From Saposhnikovia divaricata (lineage: Eukaryota; Streptophyta; Magnoliopsida; Apiales; Apiaceae): DNA of 64,000 nt. Made by a program: the position numbers and the translations under genes. Below the pieces are notes generated by a model. The model saw nothing but the letters and a program-made list of their open reading frames with translations. It made no database searches and was not told where the DNA came from. How positions within the stretch are numbered: position 1 is the stretch's first letter; each line of letters opens with the position of its first letter. The stretch covers positions 160,158,546 through 160,222,545 of the forward strand of contig CM071600.1 in the NCBI GenBank assembly GCA_036435485.1, given 5' to 3'. Of the stretch, positions 9,101-19,574 are shown in pieces.

Positions 9101-12100
9101 TCAACCTTCTTGGTAATTGAATCCCACTAATCCCTTTTACGAAAATAATCTCAACAAAGTTTTGGTTCTTTTCACAACCTACATTTCTCGTGGCAAGTTA
9201 GTGTATTTCTTCTGTCGACTTCGAGCTGTCGTTAACCCTTCTAACAAAGTCGATTACTTCCTTCGTCGGTGGCACCAACTCTGGTCCTAACATTTCCCGC
9301 TCATCCACTTCTCCCAACATACTGGAGATCGACACTCTCGTCCGTATAGCGCTTCTAAAGCGGTAATCCAACATTGGTATGAAAACTACCGTTATATGAG
9401 AATTCCATCAGTGGTAAATGATCGTCTCAATCGCCTTTGAAATCAAGTGTATATATACTCTAAACATATATTTGCTGGTTTGAATCGTTCCTTCGCTTTG
9501 GCCGTCTGTCCGAGAATGACAAGGCATACTTACCTCTAAGTCAGTGTCTAAACCTTTCTTGAAAACTTTCCTGAAATCTCGAGTTGAATTTCGTGTCTCA
9601 TACGAGCCATAATACTCCATTATAAACTTGAATATTTCGTTTACCAGTCCCGGTAATTCGAAACGCTTAATAGTCATAAATGAATGTCCTGTCCATAGAA
9701 AAATCGGACATGACCTTTTCGTTTAAAGGACTATACCCTGTGTAACAACTTCAAATACCAACCCAACCATTTATAACAACTCATTTTTGTACTCCAACAT
9801 TTCACAATCTCAATTTAATCATACACAATGCTAATACGAAAGATGCCTTGACTTGCAGTAAACAGGTAAATAAACAAATCTATAATACCTTAATTCCAAT
9901 ATGTGAACCAAACTTCATTATCATCTATTCTCGATCGCCTCCTTGAAATCAAATACTACAATCAAACACATACGTCATTAGATACACGTTAAACATGATT
10001 CGATTAACAACTCAATTTTTACTCTTATAAAAACATTTTGGTTTGTTAAAGCTTTTGAAATACAACCTTGAATATTTACAGTTTTGAAAAATAATAATCC
10101 ATAACCTTGACTTTGACATAACCCATTACAAGAACAAAATCTCGAAATAACTAGTTTGTAATATCAATTATTCCGAGGTCACAACCCCCCCTCGATACCA
10201 ATCACAAAACACCTTCACTCCAACAATTTCCAACAAATTCTTACTGTAATTAATCATGAAATTTGACTTAAGATACGTCAACTCATTAACACGTCTTCAA
10301 CAAATAATTCACGATCTTAGAAAATCATCTAAACTATAATTATTCTGCGTCTTCTGAAATCAATTTCCAAAACATACTTCTACTTACTCAAAATTTCTCG
10401 AACTTGACCCAACGCATTATAACTTCAATGTTTTACACTTCTCAAATTAATTACGGAAATTACGACATCTATTCATAACTTACATTTCGAATTATTACGA
10501 AACAAAGTACACATTCACCACTTATCCCTCTAACTATTCAATTCCTCTTCCGTCAACTCATTCACACTCTGGTCAATCACCTTATCTCGATACCTCTTAA
10601 TTTTCTGATAATCCATGTTGGAATGTAACTATATCAATCATCTTCGTGGTAGAACTAGGCGTTCGAACTTTCACATCTAACTTCTTAATTCCTTAAACAA
10701 AAATTATTAGAACAAAAATTACCTTTGTTGGCATTCCAGGTCCTCCCACTTCATGACTGCTTCGTTTTCAACAAATTCACTTTGTTCCTTTCCTTTCGAA
10801 CCACATGTCTGAAAAATTTGATTCCCTTCAATACAAAATTTATATTTAAAATTCTTGTGTATAACCTTCCTTCTATTAAACTTTCCAATGTTTTCTCAAA
10901 TTATATGTATACTCTTCACACGTTTTTAATATCTTGAAATGCCATCTATAAGCATAATAGAAATTTTATCTAAATATTTCTTGAAATCTTATTCATCGAA
11001 TCTATAAGGCGGTAAGTGCTCTCGTCCAGTCAAACACCATTACCATTAACTCATCGTGTCCATATCGACTTAAAATGTTGCTTCAATCATATCTTAAGAC
11101 TTATATCTTTCAATGACCTTAATCTATTCATAGATCAACTTTAGGCTAAACTTTCACCTTTCAACTGATTAAACAACTCATCCAACCTTGGTAAAAGATT
11201 TTCCTTACTATTTGTCCACTTATTCCATTTTTAAAGATTAATGCGTAACTTCAAACTACCCTTCTTCCTTCTCACGAACAGTATCGGTGCATCCCTCTGA
11301 GATACATCGAGCATCACTATGCCTTCTCTTGCAAAAATCCTTCAATTAAATTGCTAGCTCCAACATTTCCATTGATGTCATCCGATATTGAACTCCTTGA
11401 AACTGATTCTATATATGAAATTAAATAACGAACACACTCTACCTCTTCGACTTATGACAATCTCGATAATCCATCAAAATATACATTCAAAATTATTAAT
11501 CTCTGAAATCTGCTCGGATTTAACTGTTTACTTACTGATATTTCCCTCTGTGTAAAACAACTTTATAATATTAGTATAATAATCTCTTGGTCTACGTGAT
11601 CACTACGACTTCTTCGTCTGTTCTCGGCCTTAAAATATCTTTTTTTTATATATTTCTTGAGAACCATAATCTCACTTTCTTGTCCTCACAACTTACTTGT
11701 ACTTTATAGTTAGCTAATCAATCTAATCCTAACTCACACTTGACTCCTTGCACTACCATCACATTCAAATTCTTGATAATGTCATTCATAGCCAAAATGA
11801 ATTTCTAGCTTCCTAGCAATTTATGGAAATGGTTCCGTTACCCTCATCCTTGGGTCCACTGAGACTGACTTGATACCACCTCTGGTAAACTGTCCTATCT
11901 TCCTACACTTCTAACACACAACTTTAACTTCTGACTCTGTCACTTGTTACCATTCCAACCTTCCCGATTATATTTACAACTCTCTGCATTTTTCCTCAAC
12001 ACAATCTCAATATGCTTTCTCTCGAATTCTTACCTTCCGACTATGAGGTCTTGTTAATCTCTACTAACTCTCATCTTGTAGGCAACTACTGTGCCCCCAC

Positions 12101-12484
12101 TCTCTCAACTCTAAATCTTCTAAATTCTAGATTCTTCCTTTAACCGATTTACATGTCTTTTGTTTAAAATGCTTCTGAAAACTTCCTGGTTCTCTGTCTT
12201 CCTCTTCTCATCATCTTGTCCCATATTGGTCAACTCCATTCTATTCTTAATAATCATAATACTTTAAACTGGGCTCACATAAGTTGTTAATTCCAGCACA
12301 ATCACTTTACTTCTTATTCAAAGTTTTAGTTTTTCATATTAATTCTTAAGAACAAATCTGCCCTGCTTCGCTCTGCTTTACTCAAGTCATCCCGTTACGG
12401 CTCAAAAATCTTATACCCACAATGGGTTCAAAACATTCAAAATCCTATGATATTCCATTTTCTACCTCTAAAATTGAACATGCA

Positions 12485-12547
<63 letters not shown>

Positions 12548-12840
12548 ACACTAACTATCTCGTACCAAACATCTTCATCATCATTCTCTTTTTAGTCTTT
12601 AACAAAATCCACAATCCTGTGCCCTTGATACTTGTTCTTTTCCTTTCCCCACTTCTCAGTAATATCGAATCTTGTACGTATATTTCAATCGAATAAGTAA
12701 ACCAATTTGATGTGTCATTTCTGTTTTAACATCAACTTCTCAAAATTGCTCAATCAATTCTCCGTCAGCGTAATCGTAGTTTGAACCACTTAGAATGTCG
12801 TCGCGTCTATCTTTGCAGCTCTTCATCACTAGTAATTCTG
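9101..12840 (-). pseudogene. J: heavily decayed Ty3/gypsy gag-pol
   Basis: Reading on the minus strand, scraps of a gypsy polyprotein follow in normal order from high to low coordinate. They are gag-like sequence above 12 kb, possible zinc-knuckle remains near 11.9 kb, a reverse transcriptase fragment at about 11.28 kb (DAPILFVRRKK, with the typical APVLFVKKKD context) and the integrase core at about 9.5 kb (HSRTDGQSEGTIQT). Many frameshifts and stops interrupt every domain. No LTR was recognised for it. CACTA-2 borders it on the left. It is far more degraded than the Tekay copies to the right and so appears older. Confidence 0.7.
12489..12543 (+). repeat. (TA)n microsatellite
   Basis: Uninterrupted TA dinucleotides lie within the gag end of decayed element J. 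Confidence 0.95.
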
Positions 12841-13141
12841 AAATCATAAAGGTTCCGGACAAAAGAATTTAACAGAAGGAATATGTATCAAGTGTGAATA
12901 TACACTGAGTTTTTTTTTTGTTTTTGTTTGGTAAAGCTTTTTTTTTTTAAAAAGGATTTAACTGAGAGATCAACATGATCTTTGAACCATTATCAGGTGG
13001 AAATTGTCACTTGGTTAACCACCATAGTACATAAAGATGGTCAGTCTTTAGTACTTCCATGACAAACATAATCAGTGGCGTCCCACCGGACTTCTATCAC
13101 AGAGATAAGATGTCCCTGAATCCCCTATATACATAGGTTTT
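12841..13141. other. Non-coding stretch between J and H, no gene recognised
   Basis: AT-rich sequence with two long T-runs. It probably belongs to the interior of H downstream of its missing pol, but no domain is visible. The boundary between J and H could not be fixed. Confidence 0.35.
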
Positions 13142-13369
13142 TCATCTCAGTTTAAATGAAGAAGTTTGAGTATTTGGGGAAAACAGAAAGAGTTCAAGAG
13201 TCTCAAAATTTTGTATATGAAGTTGGATCAAGTATCCTCTAAAAAATAGAGGTATTTCTGAAAGAGTAGGACAGTGTGAAAATAAATCTGATTTACGGAA
13301 CTCATCATCAATTGAAGGACAGTTGATCATCAAACGTATGCATCCACTATCGATTAAACAAACGTTCAA
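13142..13369 (-). pseudogene. Possible distal exon of the antisense extra ORF of H
   Basis: An open block of about 75 codons follows the main antisense ORF at higher coordinates after a short gap that could be an intron, since the upstream block ends near GAGG|GTAATT. There is no recognised domain. It may be a shadow frame. Confidence 0.25.
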
Positions 13370-13392
13370 GAAATTCCTAATTATTCAGAATC

Positions 13393-14307
13393 TCACTCTA
13401 GTGGACTAAGCACAAGTATACTTAGCTTCAAAAGAAATAACGAAGAAAAATTACCCTCAAAAGAAAGAAAGCTTAAGCCAGCTTCAATAAGTTTCTTCTC
13501 GGTTAAAATGGATTTATAATGAGTGTGACCGTCATCAGCAAGCAGTCTATCTTTATCTAGCAACTCTTGATGGTTGAGGTCACACACGTAGTGTGAACTA
13601 TCCTCCACATATCCGAATTTCTTAATGAAAAAGTGACCCCAATCACCACCTTCCCATTCCACAATGACGAATTCCCTCTCCCAGAAATGATGAGAATCAG
13701 GAAGGGAGAAAGAATTCACTATATGTGGAAGCCCACTTCGAAGTTGAAAGCTAACCCCTCCTTGCTTAGACACAGATGAATTCTTCATCATGAAGATGCT
13801 TCTAAACGTGGTCGTGTTTAAAGGAATCTCCATCTCGCAACATCTTATAATGAAGATGATCAAAAACCTCCATGAATTGGGGTATAGTTGACAAGGATGA
13901 ATTAGGAGCTCCGCCAGGAACCTAATAATAAACGGGTCAACTGGGAACCTTAACCCTGCCTCTAAGGCACCTTTGAAAATGAAAATTCTCTCAGGGTGCT
14001 AATTGCAAGTTCGGTCTTCTGGATTTGGAAGGCAGACTTTGATTACACTTGGGAAGCTATATGTGCTTTTGATTTTCTCAACATCCTTCTTCTTCAACTT
14101 GCAAGGACAATGAAAGGCATCCAAGCTTGAACTATTGGGGAATGACTCCCCCATAATGCTTAACAATTCTAATAAAGACTCGAATTGATGATCAACATAT
14201 TGAGGAGGCTTGAGTTTTTGCATACCTTTGACGGTTCTTGCCATGCTCCTCTTCTTTATGGCTTCCTCCATGGAGATCTGGGGGATAGCTGGGCGTTTGT
14301 CAGCCAT
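13393..14307 (-). pseudogene. Antisense extra ORF resembling the 'putative gypsy type transposon' protein domain
   Basis: One frame of 305 codons starts at ATG 14307 (MADKRPAIPQISMEEAIKKR) and is broken only by a TAG at 14001-13999. After the stop it continues with IFIFKGALEAGLRFPVDPF and HPCQLYPNSWR, the hallmark of the plant 'putative gypsy type transposon' domain (recalled as PF04195). It then runs on with a block containing GLPHIVNSFSLPDSHHFWER. The family is transposon-borne with no known biochemical role. It lies antisense to the LTR and PPT of H. One nonsense codon in 305 suggests modest age. Confidence 0.65.
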
Positions 14308-14850
14308 GTCGAACTCGAACTTGAACTTGAAAATGAACTTGAAGCTTGAAGAACTAGAAAACTAGGGAGTTGAGAGACTTGTGAAAGATTTGTGAAATGA
14401 AGAAGTGAAGAGAAATGAAGGATACTCCCCTTCTTTTATAGAAAAGGTGTGACCTGCTACCTCAGGTTGGAATACAGTCCGGTTCACGTTTGCAGGTCAT
14501 GTATCGTTTAAATATAAAAAAAGGACGAAAAGTTATCTGTTGTAGAGGAAAAGGTTCGTCAAAAACTCGTGAATTCTGGAAAAGAAATGCAGAATAGAAG
14601 TTAATATCTTACAAAAGGAACTTTGGGAGCTGATCATGCTTAAGAAAGCCAAATTAAGAAGTTAGTGCTAAGTATGTGATTAGCAGTGCTAATCAAAGAA
14701 TTTGAGTCTTAAACAAAAAGTCATGAATGAACATGTTGTTGGTTTTCCAACATAATAAAATTCAATGTTCAAGTGTTGACATTGATGTTCTATTATCAAT
14801 ATGGAAGGTTGGTATTCAAGATGGAAGCCAAGAACCTAGAGTCAGGGTCA
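14308..14850. other. Leader/intergenic stretch of H, no gene recognised
   Basis: This stretch lies upstream of the antisense ORF and before the minisatellite. On the minus strand a CTATAAAAGAAG box at about 14433-14444 lies about 130 bp upstream of the ATG and is a plausible TATA box for the antisense ORF. Nothing else is seen. Confidence 0.4.
14433..14444 (-). promoter_or_regulatory. Candidate TATA box for the antisense ORF of H
   Basis: The plus strand reads CTTCTTTTATAG, so the minus strand reads CTATAAAAGAAG, a good plant TATA box. It lies 126-137 bp upstream of the ATG at 14307. Context-based inference only. Confidence 0.45.
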
Positions 14851-14859
14851 TCGCGAAGC

Positions 14860-15232
14860 CGCAGCCAGCCGAGAGCCGGCCGACCGAGGCACGCTAAAAC
14901 CTCCAGCCGACCGACAACTGACCGACCGCCTCACTCGTAAGGCTTTAGCCGATTGACAAGCAGCCAACCGAGGCACCTGCAAGGAGATCAGCCGACCGGG
15001 GCTACCCGGAAGGCTTCAGCCGACCAGGGCTTAGCCGACGGGATGACGGCCGACCGGGGCTACCCGGAAGGCTTCAGCCGACCGGGGCTTGGCCGACCGG
15101 GGTTACCCGGAAGGCTTAACCGACCAGGGCTTGGCCGACCGGGGCCACCCGGAAGGCTTCAGCCGACCGGGGCATGGCCGACTGGAAGGCAGCCGACCGG
15201 GGCCACCCGGGAGGCTTCTGCCGACCGGTCTT
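14860..15232 (+). repeat. GC-rich minisatellite, about 42-45 bp unit
   Basis: Degenerate units of GGCCGACCGGGG, a CTACCCGGAAGGCTTCA-type middle and another GCCGACCGGGGCTT follow each other, with starts at about 15048, 15091, 15133 and 15191 and weaker units to the left. The block is strongly GC-rich in AT-rich surroundings. Its position between the extra ORF and the PPT fits the variable 3' UTR arrays of Tat elements. Confidence 0.85.
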
Positions 15233-15302
15233 CGTTACGATGTTGGGGTCCCGACGTCGTTTCGAATACGAAAATTAAGATGGGCCAGAATTTGAGCCCG
15301 AG

Positions 15303-15440
15303 GCCGTTTAGAACCATTTATCTCCGTTTAGTGCCGTTTAGTACTGTTCAGTGCCATTTAGCGCTGTTTAGTGTCGTTTAGCACAGTTTTATGTCATTTA
15401 ACGCCGTTTAACATCGTTTAAATGTTGTTAAGGCCGATTA
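15303..15440 (+). repeat. Short-period tandem array (about 10-11 bp, GTGCCGTTTA type)
   Basis: About a dozen degenerate units of the type (A/G)(T/C)GCCGTTTAGT run directly after the GC-rich array. Unit length and sequence differ from the first array, so this is a second, independent expansion in the same 3' region. Confidence 0.8.
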
Positions 15441-15599
15441 GTGCCAAGTAGCATTGACTTAACATTGTCGTCAGTGCGTCGGTCGCTCCACGCTTTACAT
15501 CAAGACAATTCTCGTGAAACACTAGTGTATAAAGATGGACCCTGACCGAGTCTCGAAAAAGGCCGTTAAAACTTCAAGGAAAACCTGATCAGTTTTTCT

Positions 15600-15616
15600 A
15601 GAAGTTGGGGGGCAAA
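15600..15616 (+). promoter_or_regulatory. Polypurine tract of H
   Basis: AGAAGTTGGGGGGCAAA immediately precedes the TG of the LTR. Purine-rich with a G-run, it is the expected primer site for plus-strand DNA synthesis. Confidence 0.6.
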
Positions 15617-16111
15617 TGATATGGGCTAAAAGTAAGCCCTAAAGACACAATTAATGTGGCATTAATTAGACTCAGAATGGTCCAAACGTGGGGCCCACCA
15701 ACAAGGTCCAATCCTTATTTTTAATATTAATTTCGTAATTAATATTAAAGGTAATAAACAGCTTAGCAATAAGAGTCAAATAAGGATATTACTCCTGCCT
15801 GACTTAGCCTCCAAGGCACCAAATTCAACAAGGAAACAGACTACTACAAGGAAGGAGTCTAGAACCTTCCTCAAGGTGGTGGCTTACCCACTAAGTCTCC
15901 AAATCCTACCATAATTCTAAGGCTCCCGTAGCCTATTTAAGGGTCTGACCCCTCATCCTCAGAACTACGTCTTGGCTTGATTCTCAATAATGAGATACAT
16001 AGGCACTCTGTGAGGACCGATCAATCTCGGAACACGTAAATAGCCATTAAAGCATGAAGCTTAACAACCCTTGCATTAATCACACACAAACCCTAGTTTT
16101 ATTCCACAACA
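15617..16111 (+). repeat. 3' LTR of H
   Basis: It starts TGATATGGGC after the PPT and probably ends CCACAACA at 16111. It contains a TATA-like CCTATTTAAGGG near 15930 and a short transcribed region after it. The right end is set only by the CA dinucleotide and by where Tekay LTR homology begins, so it may be a few bases off. No second LTR was found. Confidence 0.5.
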
Positions 16112-17307
16112 AGTATTCAAATAACATTCCTCGAATAATTTCCAAGTACTTGTTCTTTTTAGGGGTTTATTCGTACTTAACCCTGATTCGAATATTTTTA
16201 TAAAATCGAAAAACGATCTTTTTAACATGATGTCTTATCTCACACCTTCCTTATGATCTCTAATATTTAATTACCAAGATTCTTCATTGAATTACTCGAG
16301 TTAAGGGGGTTCAATTTCAATTACGAATTTGCATTTACAGTTTGGAACCACTTTTAGTAAATGGGCCATAATTCCTAAACCGTAAGTCCGTTTGCTTTGA
16401 TTCTTTTGCCAAAACGATCTATGACTCGAGATCTATAAGGTCAGTTCATAAAACCATCAAGAACAGAAAATTAAGGCTACTGTACTACACAGTTTTTAAT
16501 GGTTAAGGAAATTTCGACATTACGACGGCTATAACTTGGATATTTCCAAAATTAAAACACTCCAACAATCATGGTTTCCACTCTAAACCACATATACATG
16601 ATAATTACCATAGAAATGAGGCCAAGAACTGCCTTTCCGTTCTTACTAACTAGTTTAACATATAACAAAGCTTAATCACATCTCTAAGAGTTATACATGC
16701 ATATATCATCCAAGACTCCATAAAAACTCAAGATTCAAGCTAGGGTTTCAAGTGTTATACCTTCCTTGGAGAGTGTACTAGCCTTACTAAGCTTGATCTA
16801 GTCCTTGTATAGCCTTATATTAGCTTAGATCAACCAAAGAAAACAAGAAATCAAAGATTAGTTCTTGAAAGTACTATTCATCCTCCACTTTGATGATTTT
16901 TTTTGAAAATGAAAACAATGGAGTTTGAAGCTAAAATTTCTAGGATATCACTTTTATGAAATGTAAGATTCACCATAAAAAGTTGGAGATCAAACAAGGG
17001 GTGGAATCTTGATTTTGGTTCTTGAATTTATGCAAGGGCCGAATGCATGAAAAAGGGAAAGAATGGAGTTGGTTGCTTTGTTTGCTTGCTTTGCTCTCAT
17101 CTAAATTGAATTATTGATGTGCTAAGATAATATCTTGGCCATAAAGTAGCTTTATTAAAGGTGGTTATGTCATGGATGATGCTAATCAAGTGGACAAGTG
17201 TTGGTTTAATCAAACTACTTGGTTTGATTCTAAGTATGCTAGTTCCTCTTGTAACTAACATGGTTACTTGATCTTATCCACTTGCACATGCATACATCTT
17301 GATCCCC
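16112..17307 (-). repeat. K: Tekay-family LTR, piece 1 (truncated)
   Basis: Diverged copy, in reverse orientation, of the LTR of element A. From about 16160 it parallels the reverse complement of 32.3-33.5 kb, including the AGGGGTTTATTCG block and the ATTTAATTACCAAGATTC block. It is cut at its left by H and at its right by the solo LTR (TSD TCCCC at 17303-17307). The LTR resumes at 22055. Confidence 0.75.
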
Positions 17308-18589
17308 TGTAACACCCCCAGATCCGGGGTCCGGGATCCGGTGGTTACGGTTTCCAATTCTGTCCACAACAATTGAACTTTCCTTAACATAAAATAAATT
17401 ACATCTCTATGACCCAACACAACAATATAAAACACACCCGTTATAGTCCCAGAGATGAAATCAGAGTAACAATCAAATTTTTTATTAATCACATTATGAG
17501 TTCTTACAATCCGAAAGAATTTCAATATAAATACATACTCTTTGCCATCCATTTACATAAGTCATACTAGACCATATACTTGGAACTGAAAGAATAAATC
17601 TATCATACCAATAGCTTCTTCTTTAGCTCTGGTAGTCTCATCGTCCTCGCCTGCGTCGAGTGCGCCTTGTGCGAGTCATCTGGTCTAGCTGTTGTTGTGA
17701 TATAATAATAAAGCAAGGGTGAACAATAGCCCACCAACAATAATATATAACTGAACGATAATATATAACAGTTCAAAAGTATCTTTCAAACCATATGCCA
17801 TGCATTTACGGAAATGATGCCGGTATAATATGAACGATGAAGTTACAAGGTAACTTAAAGTATTTGTTTGTAGAAATATCTGCTACATCAAAAGTAAGCG
17901 AGATATTCTCATTGACATTAAAAAGAGGAACTTGCATGAAAAGATTGCAATTCCAGTTATGAACACTTTTCCAGCTCTGCCAACAGTAATCATATTGCAG
18001 GAGATAAATAAGTTTGGATGATGAACCAATGATGGAGTATTCACCGCGCCCGCTGTTCCAATCTTGATGATCAGTCGAGATCGTACAGCTCAAATTAGAT
18101 TTACTACCGGTAGAAGGAAGAACTGATGGCTTTACTTGTCTACCGCCTTACTAGCTCTCCCCGGCCAACGGTTGGGCCAAAGGGGATGGACCGGCGCTAC
18201 TCGGCCTCTTACACGACTCCTAGTTCAATTATAATTTATGATTCTGAATGTAACGTTCGTCCCCCTTTTCCCAAGTATAATACTTGTTGATAAGACTCTA
18301 CAAAGTAGTCGTATCTAGTTGGAAAGGAAAATTCACCAATAACTTCCAAGCTATTGCTTGGTAACGAATATCAACTTGTTCCAACAATCTTACCCCTCGA
18401 AAGATGAGAAGGTACACAACGACTTAATGAGTCAATAGCACCCGCATTGCGAGTGAAGAGAATAATTTATGACCGGGAAGTCGACAAGATAAATAACATT
18501 TTCCAAGTAAGGTTCCCTTATTATTAGGGAGGTAGAATCAAAGAAGAATGATGTCTGAGAACCTTTCTTGATATAATATTAATAATAAT

Positions 18590-19330
18590 ATGACTCCGAG
18601 ATATTTTCCGTAATAATCGAAGAAGATAAACCTTATTGAGGTTATCCTAAGTATGGAATAAATATTCAGAGAATATTTATTGAATTAAAATATTTAAAGA
18701 ATATTTAGGAATATGAAAGAATATCATTAATCAGAGTATTTCTCCAAATAATCCTTGAAGAAACATCAAGAGAATATTTATTGAATAAATAAATATTTAA
18801 ATGAATATTCAAAATAATATTCATTAATTAATAAGGAATTTAAATGAATATTCAAAAAGTAATATTCATTTAATGAATAATATTCTAAATGAATATCAAG
18901 TAATATTCATTTAGTAATCCAAGCTTTAAAGGAATATTCGAGATAATATTCGATAAATAAATCAAGCTTCAGATGAATATTAGAATAATATTCATCAAGT
19001 AATTAATATCTTAAATGAATATTCAAAAGTAATATTCATTTAATAAAATAATATTCTAAATGGATATTCCAATAATATTCATTTAGTAGTCCAATCTTTA
19101 GAAGAATATTCGGAATAATAATCGATAATCTATTCGACTTTGAATGAATATTGAAAAATATTATTCGTCGAATGGTTACGTTCAAATAATTATTTGAAGT
19201 AAGGATCGTTAAATAAATAATCTCGAACGAATATTCAAATAATATTCGTCGCCCAAATAATGGAAAATATTTACTTAAATATTTTCCTCTGAGGTGATCT
19301 CGATATATCAAGAAATATTGACTCCCGGTC
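18590..19330 (-). repeat. AATATTC-rich degenerate palindromic array in the solo LTR
   Basis: Dense, imperfect alternation of GAATATT and AATATTC steps, spaced roughly 10-50 bp. It corresponds to 47400-47900 in the 5' LTR of A and 56110-56680 in its 3' LTR. Confidence 0.8.
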
Positions 19331-19498
19331 TATATTTGACGAATAAGATGTATACGCCCTTCTATGAGGGTCTTACAATAACCGGCTTATAATTGATACG
19401 TTAGTTATCTAATTTATAAGCCAATAAACAATCAGGGAACAATCATAACGATATAACTTGAAAGTAGGCATGCATGCTATGGCATATGTATAACAGAA

Positions 19499-19502
<4 letters not shown>

Positions 19503-19570
<68 letters not shown>
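19503..19570 (+). repeat. (TA)n microsatellite in the solo LTR
   Basis: A TA run of about 34 units lies at the same LTR position as the (TA)n runs at 33836-33875 and 55937-55969, but is longer. Confidence 0.95.

Positions 19571-19574
<4 letters not shown>

Larger units (their letters stand above)
13142..16111 (+). mobile_element. H: 3' end of a Tat-like Ty3/gypsy element (antisense extra ORF, tandem repeats, PPT, 3' LTR)
   Basis: The order on the plus strand is an antisense ORF (13142-14307), a non-coding stretch with two tandem arrays, a purine-rich tract and an LTR. This is the layout known for the pol-to-3'LTR region of Tat-lineage elements such as Retand, Grande and Ogre relatives, where antisense extra ORFs and variable 3' UTR tandem repeats are established. 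The pol part is absent from the window, so the lineage is inferred from layout only. Confidence 0.5.

Noticed and set aside
12489..12543. TA run as a boundary or target-site marker
   Set aside because: TA runs also occur at several fixed places in Tekay LTRs; this one is an ordinary microsatellite.
9101..12840. Element J as the internal region of the K LTR element
   Set aside because: Orientation would fit, but J is far more decayed than the K LTR and no PBS or junction links them, since H lies between.
14953..15381. 142-codon plus-strand ORF, rich in repeats of GLGRPGPPGRL type
   Set aside because: It is simply the translation of the GC-rich minisatellite and the short-period array after it; several frames are open there because the units contain no stops.
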